DNA of 64,000 bases from Telmatactis stephensoni (GCA_029948255.1 JALIZF010001015.1:1-64000), one strand, 5' to 3'. Counted from the first letter of the stretch, positions 35,923 to 48,666 are shown. The notes: generated by a model from the sequence alone, not told the origin. Program-made: numbers and translations.

Positions 35923-36437
35923 TTATGATCCTTTCTTGAGACTACCTCTCTTTGCATTTCCCAAAACATTATCTTTGTCTAGATGATGGAAAATAGTCAG
36001 CATCAGCATGCCTTCCTCATCTTCTTTTGACAACTGTTTCATTTTCTTTTCTTCAGTTGCTTTTAACTTCCAATAGTTTGCTTTTCTCTCAGCATTTATT
36101 CGCCTCTTTTGGTCTAGTTCTCTCTTTTGTCGGTCGTCATCAGTTAAAAACCTCGTATTGACCTTCCTGTTGCTCTGATGAACAGAATTACCAGTGGTGT
36201 TAAATTTTTCATTGAGATCGTTTTGGTAACGTACCAGTTGAACACTCAGATTTAGTCTAAGAAGGCTACATCCTTGGCATATTGATGCAAGTGAGTTTGA
36301 TAAAAAAATATGTACAACTGGTAGCTCTTCCAATATAGTTTTTTTTTCTCATTGCCTTTGGTGTCAGTCTCTACTGTCTTGTGCATGGAACCAATGATCT
36401 TGCCATTTAAATTTAAAGTACTCTGTAAGATCAACAT
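35923..36437 (-). pseudogene. Unrecognised helical protein fragment, frameshifted
   Basis: The N-terminal piece, in the frame ending at 36252, has YQLYIFFYQTHLHQYAKDVA. The frame then changes near 36260, and the second piece carries FLTDDDRQKRELDQKRRINA and ATEEKKMKQLSKEDEEG, a highly charged helix likely to be a coiled coil. The end (NVLGNAKRGS) shows no motif. The composition and a downstream LINE fragment suggest mobile-element origin, but I cannot name the family. Confidence 0.4.
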
Positions 36438-36446
36438 AGGATGGAT

Positions 36447-36997
36447 TTTAATAATAATAATGGAAACTTTATTATACTTTTTCGCCTAACCACAATTGCA
36501 AATCTTGCTACATGTAGGTAATTTACAATTGGCTACTTGAATCGTATACAGATAATATCATTAAAAAATATATAATATATAACACAAGATAATATACATA
36601 AAAATATGACACAATAAATCTGTTTGAAAACTGGATCTAGAACTTCATCAGATCTGGATCAGACCAAGTTTTGTTTCTACAACAGAAAATATAATATGAT
36701 GATCTTATTACCATCTTGGTGATGGTTTTGATAATATACTTCTGTTGTTTGCTATCAAAACTTAACTCCTCTAACATAGTTAAGAAACTGTCAGTCTTTA
36801 GCGAAAACACCAAGGGCACTAACAGACAGATTGACAAACATGGCTTTCTTGTGATATTGGCATAGATAATCAACTGTTTCTAGTTTGTATTTTTTTTTTC
36901 TAGATATATTATTTTGAAGGTTTTTTATAATAATAATAATGGAAACTTTATTACATTTTTCGCCTAACTCTACAATTGCAAATCTCGCTACATAATA
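36447..36997 (-). mobile_element. Stacked LINE 3' fragments
   Basis: Two copies of the same 3' end, whose minus-strand form is AATAAAGTTTCCATTATT, lie at about 36447-36530 and 36921-36992. Between them, a minus-strand frame at 36637-36873 contains LSICLLVPLVFSLK and IRSSYYIFCCRNKTW, which resembles the C-terminal end of pol proteins from cnidarian LINEs as I recall them. The frame is broken. The AATAAAGT-plus-trinucleotide ending parallels the CR1-type LINE at 7421-12417. Confidence 0.5.
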
Positions 36998-37116
36998 TAA
37001 TAATAATAATAATATATTCTTATATAGAGCTTATACAGGTTTGTTCTAGGCACTGTATACAAAAACAAAATCATAAATCAAAAGGTAACTTATATAAATG
37101 AATTTTAAGTTCTTTT

Positions 37117-40100
37117 TTAAAAAACGAGACAATTGAATATTGACTCAATTTTTTTAAATTGAAACAGTTTCATATTTAGAAAAAGACAATTGTTGAGAAT
37201 TTTGTATTGGAAAATTCGTAACTTACTATCTTTGGTGATTTTATATACGCTGGAATAAGTTACAGACCACTCAATGTCCGGGTTGCCTAACTTTCTTACA
37301 ATACTTTTTTGAGACATTGGCCTTCTGAATTTCCGTTCGACTACTTTAGAGTATACCATCTTGGTTTTGACTTTAGATATTGAGATGAGCTTACCAGATA
37401 ACTTGATACATTTATCTCTAGTTGAAATTACCGGTGCTTTATCGAGACTACCTTTTAACTTAGTTTTCCAATAGACTTGTAAAGCATCGATGATTCCTCT
37501 CCACACAAGATACTCATTTTCTCTCCATCCTTTAGATATCATTACATCCCAGTCAGGGCCAAGATTTTTGTCCCACACATCATTAACTTGTAAAATACCT
37601 CTATTGACAAAGTTTTGCAATTTAATATAACTTAGATCAAGTTTAATATGAGTATTAAGTCAAATAGATTGACTAAAGATATCAACTTCATTTTCTATCT
37701 GAGTTTTACTTATTTTGCTCCAGGCTTTTAAAATTTCTTTGTAGAAGGTTGGGATACTGTTCAACCTATCTAAATATGAGCAATCGAAATTTTCACTTAA
37801 AACATCCGTACCTCCAAGAGGGGAGAGAATAGTTTTAGCCATTGATTTCCAGTAACTGTTTGTACTATTGTCAATCATTTTCAGAGCCCACATCATTCGG
37901 TTGGCTTCTATTATACTTTTATACTTTTTTTTTTAATTTTTGGTTTCTTACCATTCCACAAAAACTTAACAATTTCTTCTTCAACTTTTTTTATGTATAT
38001 GTGGGGCACCGTAATTTTGGAATACACGTACAGTAACTGGGAGATAGCAAGAGACCTTATAATTTGAGCTTTACCATAGAGCGTCAGATGTCTCATTTTC
38101 CACATAGCCAAAGTTGATTTAAACTTTTCGAAGGCTCGATCAAGGTTATTTATTTTCATATACTCTTTGTTGTGCGAGAAAAAAAAACAAGTATCTTAAT
38201 TCTGCCTACTTTAAAGTTTATATATTTAATTATTTAATTTTTAACCCTGCTAATTCCCCAGCGTTATTTGAATGGATACCAATCCACCCTACTTCAGATT
38301 TGTCAAGATTAAGTTGCAAGGACAAAAAATTCCGGAATGCCTCCAGACACTCTAATATTTTCTTTAACGAATCAATGTCTTTTATAAAAAAGGTCGCGTC
38401 GTCGGCAAAGAGAACTAACTTAATTTGCTCCGTAAGATCTTCGTTAAATTTGACCCCTTGTATTTCTCTGTTACCACGAATCAGCTCTGCCATTACTTCA
38501 ATCGTTAAGATAAAAAGGTACGGGGATATGGGATCTCCTTGTTTTGTTACACGTTTAAGATAGAAAAAATCAGAAACATTTCCATTGTTTATTACACAAC
38601 CTTTCGAATTTCTAAACATTAAATTAACCCATTTAATGAAGTTTTCACCAAACCCGAACTTTTTAAGAACTGCTGAGATAAAATTATGCTCAATCGAATC
38701 AAAAGCTTTTTGAAAATCAGCTGCAAATAGTATACAAGATGTTTCCTTTTTCCTTTCTGTATAGTCGAACAGATCTACTAAAAACCTCAATACTTCATCG
38801 ATGGTCCTTCCTTTCACAAAAGCTGCCTGATTGGGATGTATCAACATAGGCATTAAGTTTACTAGTCTGTTACAAAGTGCTTTACTACAAATTTTACTAT
38901 CTACGTTCATAAGACTTATTGGCCTCCAATTTTCAATTAATCTAATATCTTTTTCAGGTTTTTCCAATAGAGTAATACAGACTTGGTTTTGTGATGATGC
39001 AAGTGTACCCGTTTCAAAACTGTAATTAAAGCAATCAACCAACATTTGTCCCAGTTCTGTCCAAAAGATCAGATAGAACTCCTTACTTAAACCGTCCATT
39101 CCGGGAGTCTTATCATTTCCCATTGCTTTGAGGCTTTCATAACATTCTTTATTGTTTAAAAGCCTTTCACAGCTGTCCTTTTCTTTGTCGTTTATTTTTG
39201 GCGTATCAATATTGCTTAAAAAATCTAAACATTGTTCTTCAGACAGGTTACTTTTTGAAGAAAATAGATTACTATAAAATAATTCTAACTTTTTTAAAAT
39301 CTCAAAGGGATTTGTAATTTCTTTGCCGTCATCTAAAATCTTCCTAACGTGAGTCTTGCTCTTTCGTCGTTTTTCTAGAGTAAGGAAATATTTACTATTT
39401 TTCTCGCCCTGTTCAAACCAATTTACCTTTGATCTCATAATTATTCCTTTTGTTATGTAATCACTCAATTTGTTTAGTTCTGTTAACTCATGTTCGTTTA
39501 CAAGAGTCTCATTGTTCGTTTACAAGAGTCTCATTTGTTCCCAGTCTATACTTTGTTCTATTTTCTTTATTTTAGTCTCTATCTCCTTGTATATATTTCT
39601 AGTCTTTTTAGCTTTCTTTTTAGAATATAGTATAGTTTCTCTTCTTATTTCGTATTTGATTAATTCCCATTTGATATGAGGGTTATATGTATCTCGTCTA
39701 AATTCATCCTTTTTATGTTCAATTAGCCTTTTAATCATTTGTACGTATTCGATATCATCAAGCAATGAGTTATTAATTTTCCAGAAAGAAGATCCATATT
39801 TACTCTTTGGTAACGATTTTAGTTTCAGTATCAATGCTGAATGATCAGTTGCTGGTGCTGATATGATATCTGCATCCTGTACTAATGGTTGTAATACGTT
39901 TGAAATATAAAAGAAATCAAGACGGCGGTATAATTCCCCCGGATTTGATGCTTTTCCTTGAGCTTTTCCATGCCACGTAAAATATTTTTTGGTTTGATTT
40001 CGAATACGCCAGATATCCACAAGGTCTAATTCCTGTAATATTACTTGCAGCTGCTCTATTGAGCCAGTTTTTAAGGTAGGGTTCCCCCCAGAGGTCTCTA

Positions 40101-40572
40101 AATCAATATCCCTTACAAAATTGAAATCCCCGCCCCATATTATTGATGCGTCAGCAGGTAAGTCAATGTTTTCAATTTTTTGATAAATGCTTTTTAAGAA
40201 TGTAATTTGTTGTTTTTCTTCGTTTGGAAAATAAGAGTTGATTAACAAGCATTGGTTTCCTTGAATTTCACAGTGAATTATCAATAACCTTCCTTCGTCA
40301 TCTTTTATCACAGAAATGATTTTGTATTCAAGTTTTTCTCCTAATAAAATTGCTACTCCTTTGCTATGCCTAGATCCGTGTGAAAAATATATTTCACCTT
40401 TGAAACGTTGTCTCCATTGATGTTCAATCTCCTCAGTACTATATGTTTCTTGTAAAAAGGATAGTCCAGTTTTCCCACCGTGTTGCACAATCCAATTGAA
40501 CATTTTCCTGTTTTTCTTATAAGTACGCATTCCCCTGACATTGAGTGATACAAAATTAACGTTTAAATTCAT
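37117..40572 (-). pseudogene. L1-type ORF2: endonuclease and reverse transcriptase, frameshifted
   Basis: The endonuclease (40572-39520) starts MNLNVNFVSLNVRGM and has LQETYS, WGGDFNFV near 40130 and ATDHSAL near 39850. The RT (39468-38230) has APGMDGLS-like KTPGMDGLSKEFY, FAADFQKAFDSIEH and the catalytic FADDATFF near 38390. C-terminal pieces run on in other frames to 37117: FLWNGKKPKIKKK near 37950 and a Trp-rich region. The EN-RT break falls at a 22-bp tandem duplication (39491-39534). Coding is otherwise well preserved. Confidence 0.85.
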
Positions 40573-40919
40573 CTATTGGATAACACATTTTCTTTGAAGC
40601 CATGACCAAAAATTTAAAGGATTCTTCGGTAAACATAAATAACACAGAATCTTAATCCAGTAAGACAAAGCGCAGTCAAATATAGAAACAATACAAAGTG
40701 AAACAAAAAGACAATCGAACAATACAGCTAATTATGAAACCCGGTTTAGCTCATTTTTTGAATCTAATTAATGATCTAAGGTTCAGAGCAAAACATTTTT
40801 CTATTTATAAATCTTATTTTGAGATTTTCTGATATACAAATTTAAATTTACTGATTTTTTGTTGTTGTTTTTATCTCACTCACTCATACTTTGGGTCAGC
40901 ATGACAATATAGATAACAA

Positions 40920-41021
40920 TTAAAGCTACATAACCGGCCCAAGTAGGGATATAGGTGGAAAATGTAAAGGATTATATCAGTGTCAATCAGTTCCTAATCA
41001 GTTCCGGTTATGTAGCTTTAA
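40920..41021. repeat. Hairpin with an 18-bp perfect stem at the ORF1/ORF2 spacer
   Basis: TTAAAGCTACATAACCGG (40920-40937) pairs exactly with CCGGTTATGTAGCTTTAA (41004-41021). The second arm overlaps the end of ORF1 and its stop codon. Confidence 0.75.
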
Positions 41022-41776
41022 CTCTCTAAGTCACCTTGACTGTTTATCCTGTGTGCTATCTCTCCTTTCTCTCGGCATACGTAGATCTTTCCATCTATTG
41101 TCCAAGAGGTATACCACTTGTTCATTTTCGCCCTTTTACGAACTTCAGCAAAGAGAGTTCGTCGAGCTGCGGTGAGGTTTTCATTAAAGTAGATGGCTTT
41201 TGCTCCATTCAGAGCATCATCGTGCCTTGAAATGCTTTTTAATTTCCTCCTTGCAGAGTAAACCTTTGCTTTAGCCTTGTAAGACTTGAATCTTACGATT
41301 ATCAGTCTCATTCCTTTCTTTTTGGATGGCATATGATGCACTATGTCGATATCGTCCTCGTCTATATCCACGTTTACACTTTCCACGGCTTTAATTACAG
41401 CTTCTTCCAAATCCTCCTCAGCTTTCTCTGGAACTCCGAGAATTTCAAGATTAAACTTCCTCGTATACATCTCCAAATCGTCGTTTTTATCTTCAAGGAT
41501 GGCTATCCTGGTAAAGGCAGCATCTAGAGATTTTTCGGAAGCATCGAAGGACTTCTTGAGATTAACTACCTCAATTTTCAAAGCTTTATTATCCTTTGAG
41601 AGGTCTTCAACCACTTTACTCTGAAAATCCATAGCCTCCTTTAGTTCGTCATAATCTTTCACTAGGCATTCGGTATTGGCTTGAACCTGCATTAGAACAT
41701 AGTATACGCTTTCCAGTGTAGGTTTCTCTGGGCTTCTTGTTCTCTCCGTGTCCGCCATTCTTGGTTGTTTTGCCAC
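41018..41776 (-). CDS. L1-type ORF1 protein (252 aa), intact
   Basis: The ATG is at 41776; a second Met (MADTERTRS) lies six codons in. Residues about 45-110 form a coiled coil with leucine heptads (KALKIEVVNLKKSFDASEKS). Then comes an RRM-like region with LEILGVPE and GMRLIIVRFKSYKAKAKVY, and a basic C-terminal domain (AARRTLFAEVRKRAKMNKW). This is the layout of L1 ORF1p, an RNA-binding trimer that packages the element RNA. The stop falls inside the 3' arm of the hairpin at 40920-41021. Confidence 0.8.
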   Translation of the reverse strand: MAKQPRMADTERTRSPEKPTLESVYYVLMQVQANTECLVKDYDELKEAMDFQSKVVEDLSKDNKALKIEVVNLKKSFDASEKSLDAAFTRIAILEDKNDDLEMYTRKFNLEILGVPEKAEEDLEEAVIKAVESVNVDIDEDDIDIVHHMPSKKKGMRLIIVRFKSYKAKAKVYSARRKLKSISRHDDALNGAKAIYFNENLTAARRTLFAEVRKRAKMNKWYTSWTIDGKIYVCREKGEIAHRINSQGDLES

Positions 41777-43604
41777 TGGTGAATTTTCTACAGAGGAGGT
41801 TGACGAAACAACTTCCCTGGTCCTTCATACCCCTTGGCTAGTTGACGTGTTACTCATAAGTAAAGTATTTGCGCTGGAAATTTGGACAAAATCGTGGGGA
41901 ATCGGTCAAACAACAAGGAGCTCTAGAAAGCCATGTGCTCCTCGCATTGACATTGACATCCTGTGTTAATCTCTTCACTTACAAATGTTTATAGGACCCA
42001 CATCTTAGAATAAACCACTGCTGTTTTAATCTCTTAACAAAAATCCTGGCCCACACTGTATTGTTACACAAAAAATCTACATGCGCCTTACAGCCAGGGT
42101 AATATAGCAGTACAGTTAACTCTCTTTAAAGGACCACTCTCCTAAGAGACCCTCTCCCGTTATTGAACAACCTTTCAATTTCCCGTTTTGTTTTCCATAT
42201 AAACTCTATAACAAATCTCTCTTAAGCGACCGCTCTCGTTAGCGACCACCTTTGGGGATTATTTTTTGGAATTTCTCATTGTTTATATTTTTGTTGGGAA
42301 CCACCCCAGAGTCAGTAATGGTAACAGATCCTTACTAATAAATACAACTGCTTAATGTAAAAATTAGGTACTACCTAATAGTGGAGCTCCCATTTAAATA
42401 GATAATAATAATTTTAGATACTTTTTTTGACGTTTTTGATTCAAATGAATTGGGCTTCCTTTAGTAATAGTCAAACAAAGATTGCATTTTGTTGTAAAAG
42501 TTGAAATAAAGATTTTAGACCAAGCTTTATTGCATTAAGGGTTTGAAAAACTCTTGCCCTTCAGTCTCAGCTGACAATTATAAGGCTTTCAAGCTCAGTC
42601 ACCGCAGTGATATTTATTCAGATTCAGTCACAATTTGTAATTGACTTTGTAGTAGTGTTTCATAATTCTCAGAAATCGAATGCAAAAATCCCTCAAACTG
42701 ATTTGATTCACATAAATACTGAATCAATTCAACATCCTTCAATTAAACTGGACATTGCAGAACTTCATATTTAGATTTTTTCTGTCTTGACAGTATTGTG
42801 GCACCCGGAAACCTGCCCCAAACTGCACCGGAATACTTTATAATTACGGGCAGAATCCAGCATTTTTCCGGTGGAATCCGGTCTTTTCCAGGTTGAATCC
42901 GGTCTTTTCCAGGTTGAATCCACGTCTTTTCCTTCCAGAATCGGACCGGTACTCCACCGGAATTATACTGGATTCCGCCCGGAAATTGTGGTTGGAATCC
43001 AGTGCAATTCCGGACCGATTTTTCCCATAAATGCACCAAAATTTGTATGAAAACTACAAACAAAATAAACTCCAGTATTTAGTATCGTTTTAAAAACATT
43101 TTATTGACATAAAATACAAGATTTAACTGAACAGGGGGAAAGATTTGCACTAAGGGAAACCAACAGTATCTAATGCAGTGTTTCTGTCTACTTTGAACTT
43201 TCTACATTTGTCCGTGATGGCCTCTTTAATCTTTGTCCAGCTGCTGTTTCTTTCCTCATGGGAAGCAGCTGGATATTTGCTGAATATGAAAGCTCAAATA
43301 CAGGAGAAGGACAAAGAAGTTAGTACAACACAGTTAGTACGGGTTCCAGCAGACAAGCAGCAAGAAAGTAGAAGGCCAACAACATTGGAGAGGTGCGCAC
43401 CCTATCGGTTGTTAGGAAGGTCTGGTCATCATGTATAAGTCACTCCTGCGCTAAAAGCCCAGACACACAATGCAACATTTCCAGATCAGAAATACAGTGC
43501 AGTTCAAAAACGCCTAGCAACTGTGGTGTAATGTGCGAGTTTTTCCAGGAAATGCTTCATTGTGCCCCTCTAACTCGACTCTTGGAATTCCATTATGAAT
43601 TTCA
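41777..43604. other. Stretch without a recognisable gene; one 21-bp tandem repeat
   Basis: Near 42110-42260 there are several CTCTCTTAAGCGACC/GGACCACTCTC words, probably part of an old MITE. At 42874-42930 the 21-bp unit GAATCCGGTCTTTTCCAGGT occurs twice plus a partial copy. ORFs at 42743-43063 and 43178-43701 are explained by the repeat or lie antisense to better-supported exons. Confidence 0.45.
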
Positions 43605-46109
43605 TTATGAGCCGAACAGGACCTCAGGCATATTTAATGCCAGTTTCTTCCTGTCAGAAGAGGCCTCTACAGCCCTTTTGACAAGGATTGCACTGACATA
43701 GCTGGGATCGCCGATGAGCACGTTCCCTGAAACAAAATGGAAAAAAGTTAAGAGTTTTGCTAACTAAAAGGATTTACTGACATATAAAAAGCGTTTCTAC
43801 TGAAATTGGAAAATGCTGTAAAGTGACAAACCGCTGTTACGTTTAATCATAACTATTAAACTGTATGTTGTAATTGGACAGCGTGATTGGACACATGTAA
43901 TCGGACCGTTGTAAGCGGACAGTTGCCAGAGCCAATCAGATTTCGCATTTTGAGGACGTGCTCCCTCTCACTACGCCATTAGGGAGAGACTACGTAGCAT
44001 GCAGTTGATATTATATATTCATAAAGATATAATACAAAACACATAATACAATAGAAAACAATAGATTTTTTGAATACATTACACCAACTAAGTGCAATGT
44101 AGGTTTTCCCTCCGCCATTAAGTGCGCGCTCAAGTGTCCTCTTATTGACACAATCTAATCAACCAACCAGATTGCGAGATTAGTATCAAGTGTTGTAAAA
44201 AGGAATTTGTCTATAAGTTGCGTGAAAATGGTACATGGAGTCCAAATTTAACTACTTTGTGCCACCTAATAGTTATGATTAATGATGGTAGTAGGACTGG
44301 GTGGAGTCCAATTTGGTCTGTAATCATACGAGGGATAAACAAAATTAGACGATTACAACTCTCCAGTTTCAGTCAACTGTGCAATTTACTATCCAATTAT
44401 AACATACAGTTTGACTAGTGGGAAATAGAGCAGTCTTTCAACCAATCAGATTGGAGGAAATTGTAATTGTTATAATTAATCAAATAATCATACCTTGCAT
44501 GGGGATATCCAAAGGGCTTGTTGCCGTGATTGTCGACTCAGCTTTAATTTACTTGGCAGTAGTCAGTTCTTCCTTTATTATAATAGGCGTTTTATGAACG
44601 AAAAGTAATTAGCAAATAAATTATGTTTGTGGTAAATAAGTGAAGTATTCCGCCTACAAACTCTATGGGGTCACTCTTTTCTTTTCAAAATACTTGAACG
44701 TCTTTGCATTGGCCAGGTGACCAAATACTCATAAGATGATTGAAGAACTCCAAAAGAGCCCCCTTATAAGTTCCTGCAACAACTGAACAAAAGCTGCAAG
44801 TTTTTAGTGGATATAGCATCGCACCTTCAATAAAGAACGGAACATGCTGAGTTATACGGACATGTTATGGTCTCTAAAATCTCGCACGCAAAGGACAAGG
44901 AAATAAAACCTAGCTACACCTACTGTGTGCGTGCAATGTTTTGTCCAGCTGTGTTTATCATGAATTTCCATTGTCTCCCTGAAGATGGACCTCTGGTCCT
45001 AAAGCTTGGATTGAAATTCAGTTTCAATGTGGACGAAAAGTACTTTATACGTTAGCCAACACTGGATTTAAAAGATTAAGTTAGTTTTGGTCGTACCTCT
45101 TTGGCTGGAACTCTTGAAGAACGTTGATCACCCCCTTACTTGAACGTAATTCGGCCAATACTTCCTGAAATTAAGTATATGATACAGTGTCAGCTTTTCA
45201 ATTGTTTTATCTACTGGACGTATCGCTCAAGAACCATCAAAGAGAATGAGCAGAACTTGTAAATAATGCAAGTTAACCTTCTTAAAAGCGTCCATGTCTG
45301 CTGTGACATACTGCTCACAGGTGTTATTTTTCTACAAAGAGAAATATGTATGGTATTGAAATTTGTACGAAATGTTGCAATTTGGAAATGGTGTTAAGCA
45401 AAAGCAAAATGCAAAAGCTCTGGAAGAAGAAGAATGCCCAGAGTACTCAAGAAGTCAGTACGTAGAGCACTTGCCTTCGACCAGTGGTCTCCCAAGACTT
45501 ACTTATTAAGTGTGTCCGTCACTTTATGTGTGATCACTATTATCAAGCTCATCTTCTATTTTTAATTAAAAAACACTGTTCACTATTTCGGTTTTGCTCG
45601 TGAAGCGCATGTTTTAATTTTTATTTTCTGTCCCATGTCTTTTTACTAATAAAGTAATGATTGTGATTTATTTTTCATATCGCATAAATCGTGAAGTTAA
45701 GGCATAGCGAAAATTTTAGCGAAAGAAAGGTTTATTCCTTGTTTGTCACGTCCTTTACCTTGCTCTTCAAGTCTTTTAACATGGAACATGTGGGCTTGGT
45801 ATTCCAATCCTCATCTCCAGAACTCTCTTCTGATGAATCTTTGGAGGTGCTTTTCGAAATTTTCTGGGTTCTTTTTAGTTGTACGATGAACTGTAAAATA
45901 GAAGAAAACAATTTCCCATGAATAATATAATATGTTTTGTTCGTATATCTGTTGTCCCATACCTTTTGAGGTTTTTCCCTCCTTGGGCTTCTTTGGTTTA
46001 GCCATTTGTTTCTGTTCTGCACTGGCTGTGAACAAAAACTCTGATTCAATGATCATGAAAATAACAAGCTTGAAAGCTGCACTATCATTTGCGCCTATAG
46101 GGAATCTTT
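43605..46109 (-). pseudogene. Exon series of a possible BEN-domain-like gene
   Basis: Exon-like blocks with good splice signals lie on the minus strand: 46109-45963 (acceptor CATTTTCAG, donor GTATGG), 45890-45759 (TTTTACAG, GTAAAG), 45331-45278 (CTTTGTAG, GTTAAC), 45164-45097 (AATTTCAG, GTACGA), one ending near 44490 at a GTATGA donor, and 43726-43605 ending in TAA. The 45331 and 45164 exons join in phase. The last exon reads VLIGDPSYVSAILVKRAVEA and RKKLALNMPEVLF, resembling a BEN domain by eye. The 45759 exon is acidic (SKDSSEESSGDEDW). Phases between the other blocks do not all agree, so the model is incomplete or the gene is decayed. Confidence 0.4.
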
Positions 46110-46734
46110 CTGAAAATGAAAAAAAGCTTGATGGCTTGTAAGGACCCTGTAAAAATTCATTCCACCTCAAACAAATCAAAATATATCCAGGAGGCTCCTG
46201 ATATAACACAATAAATCAATATTACGAGATAGCCTATTGAAGGCCCACTTGGACGACAGTTAATGGAAATTGGAAACTGATTATTTCTATATGAAGATTC
46301 ATATAGTCAAATATAGACCATGGCCAACCCTGCAAAATAGTAATCCCGTATCACCGTCAACCCCATCTAGATATTCAATCTCGGTGTCATAATCAGTTGT
46401 TGCTAAAAATGAAGGAAAAAATTATTTTTAGTAGTAACAAATATCGGCTCTGGGTGTTATAAGGCACCTTAGGCATGAAGACAATAAAACAATCGCTTCA
46501 AAGAAAGAAATTTAAACGAAACAATTCCCAGTGCAATACTAATATCGAACTAAAAAAACAATGAGTTTTTGCAACACCAAGAAAGACCCAAAATATCAAG
46601 TCTACTAATAACAAGTACCCATTTTACGTCAGTGAGGCTGGAGCTGTGTAATTTCTCTTTTCTGATATTTTTTCTCTTCTTTTCTTTTAGCAACAACAAC
46701 AACAACGTTATCCATTTATATATATACATGGTAT

Positions 46735-48147
46735 TTATGGTATTGTATACCAAGATAGCCTTTTGTTTTTGTTGCTGAACCTTAATGGGAGACCATCCAG
46801 ATTTTTAACCAAAGGCCTGGCATCTACGTCATAGCTAGAGAAGGTCAACACCTGTGCTGCTTGGTTCTTGAGCTTTTGTAGTTTGTCTTTCACAGTTTCC
46901 CCATACAACATTACAATAGTCAAAGTTGGGTTGCACCAAGGCATTAAAAGTAAGGAGTAGTGTGGAAAATGGAACAAATGGAACAAATTCGTTTTATAGC
47001 CCCAATACCAGATGCATTTTATAGAAAGCTTTTCAATGTGGTCTTTCCAGGTGAGGTTGGAGTCTATGAGTAAACCAAGTGATTTTACTGTATCTACTTG
47101 GTCAATCGGTACTCCATTAAATTCAAGTTTTGATGTAGCAGTAAGGGTGTCGATTTTTTGACGTGATCCAATTAACATCAATTCTGTTTTAGTCATATTT
47201 AAAGTAAGTTTGTTTATGGACAGCCAATAGCTGATGTCCCCAAGTCTGCATTAAGACGTGCTTGAATTGACATTGGGTCACTATCAGCGTATGTGAGATT
47301 AGTATCGTCGCCATACATTCTTGGCTTAGAATTTAAAAGACAATTTGGTAGATCATTTATATACAAGAGGAATAATAAGGGGCCTAGGATTGCTCCTTGA
47401 GGTACACCGCATTTTAACATGGTTCTGAAAGTGAACCATTAGAAGAAGGCTTGTTTATTGAAATACCTTCCAACTCAATTCCTTAACAGATCTATCATTT
47501 GAATTACGAGACATAATTTCATTAATAGTTTGCCAAGTCTTTCGAGAATTGCCATTATGAGTATGAAACGCATTTTTATAATTTAGCATTTTTAATGTCG
47601 TTATTTACTTTGTTTCTTGCTTTTTTGTAAGACCTCCAATCATTTGGGTCATTAGATTTTATCGCCTTAGTTTTTAATTTGTCCCAACAATACATATTTT
47701 GTTTCAGGTCAGAAGTAATCCATGGGGATTTACTAGATCGCATCTGTTTTGTACACTTTGGAGCATGCTTTTCAACAATGATTCGTCTTGAGAGTCGTCA
47801 TTACATTCATCATCTTGATCTTGAGGATCCCTAACAACATGTGTTTCCTCTGGATCTTGTTCGATAATCTCTTTGAATTTATCTTTGTATTTGGATTTAG
47901 ATACTCCTTGTATTTGAAGCATCTTTGTTCGTTCATAGAAATTGAATGTTATCTTCTCAAGCTTCAAAACCTTGCAAAAGCCATTATTTTCAGAGATGAT
48001 CATGGCTTCATCCTGTTCTTTAATGGACAGGATGAATTTCCTTAAGTCTTCATATTCACCATTCCATTTAAATTGTTTTTTTGTTTTTGTTTTGGAGACG
48101 ATAAATGAGAGTGTCGTGGGGAGCTCACATACCGTGTCATACGCCAT
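46735..48147 (-). mobile_element. Fourth CR1/L2-type LINE, internally deleted
   Basis: The minus strand begins with an ORF1 N-terminal domain at 48147 (MAYDTVCELP; includes LRKFILSIKEQDEAM and KMLQIQGVSK), then loses most of ORF1 and the endonuclease. It resumes in the RT with GVPQGAILGPLLFLLYINDL near 47390 and RMYGDDTNLTY, where the catalytic YADD has become YGDD. The C-terminal TKTELMLIGSRQK and SLGLLIDSNLTWKDHI follow near 47180-47040. Frames are shifted and the 3' end is near 46735. Some codon-level similarity to the intact LINE at 7421-12417 is visible. Confidence 0.8.
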
Positions 48148-48293
48148 GATGAAATGATCACTTTTTTTGCTTCAGATTTCTTCCAATAACCATACCAATC
48201 CAATAATAATAAGAAGCAAATCGGAAGTTGACTAAACGTGTAAGGAAGAACAGAGCAGTTATCAAGGAGTGGTGCCATGACATGTTATATGTT

Positions 48294-48666
48294 ATATCAT
48301 AGTTAATAGAGGGGAATGGTTAGGAAGCCTTTTGTTACATTTCTTTGTTCTAGTCTGGATGTTGAACTGGTCTTGACCGTGCACAAAGTTTGTTTAAATT
48401 CATTAGAAAATGGCTATATGAATGAACCGAAATGTTGTCTATTGGATTATTTATTGAAATATTCTAATATAATTAATTTTGAACTAGAATACATCGAACA
48501 AGCAGCGGAAAAGGAACATTTGGGTTCAGTTGCTCAACCATGGCAATTAAGGCGAAACAATGAAAAAATAAAAAATTTGTGCACGGTCACGGTTGAAAAA
48601 AATGAACAAAGACATATAACAAAAGGCTTCATAACCAGTCCCCTCTATTAACTATGGTTATATGAT
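48294..48666. mobile_element. Palindromic MITE with about 44-bp terminal inverted repeats
   Basis: ATATCATAGTTAATAGAGGG at 48294 begins an arm that recurs inverted up to 48666 with few mismatches. A second inner pair, TGACCGTGCACAAA and its complement, lies nearer the centre. There is no genuine coding content; the plus-strand ORF across it is a by-product. No target duplication was confirmed. Confidence 0.7.

Larger units (their letters stand above)
36998..41776 (-). mobile_element. L1/Tx1-like LINE
   Basis: Minus orientation: ORF1 at 41776-41018, a spacer of about 440 bp, ORF2 at 40572-37117 in several frames, then a short 3' UTR ending in (ATT)n near 36998-37015. The order coiled-coil ORF1, endonuclease, RT is that of L1-type elements. 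ORF2 is broken by frameshifts, one of them coinciding with a 22-bp duplication; ORF1 is still intact. Confidence 0.85.

Noticed and set aside
42743..43063. 106-residue minus-strand ORF with repeated IQPGKDR
   Set aside because: The repeats come from a 21-bp non-coding tandem repeat; no start context or domain.
48316..48651. 111-residue plus-strand ORF
   Set aside because: It spans the arms of a palindromic MITE and shows no family resemblance.
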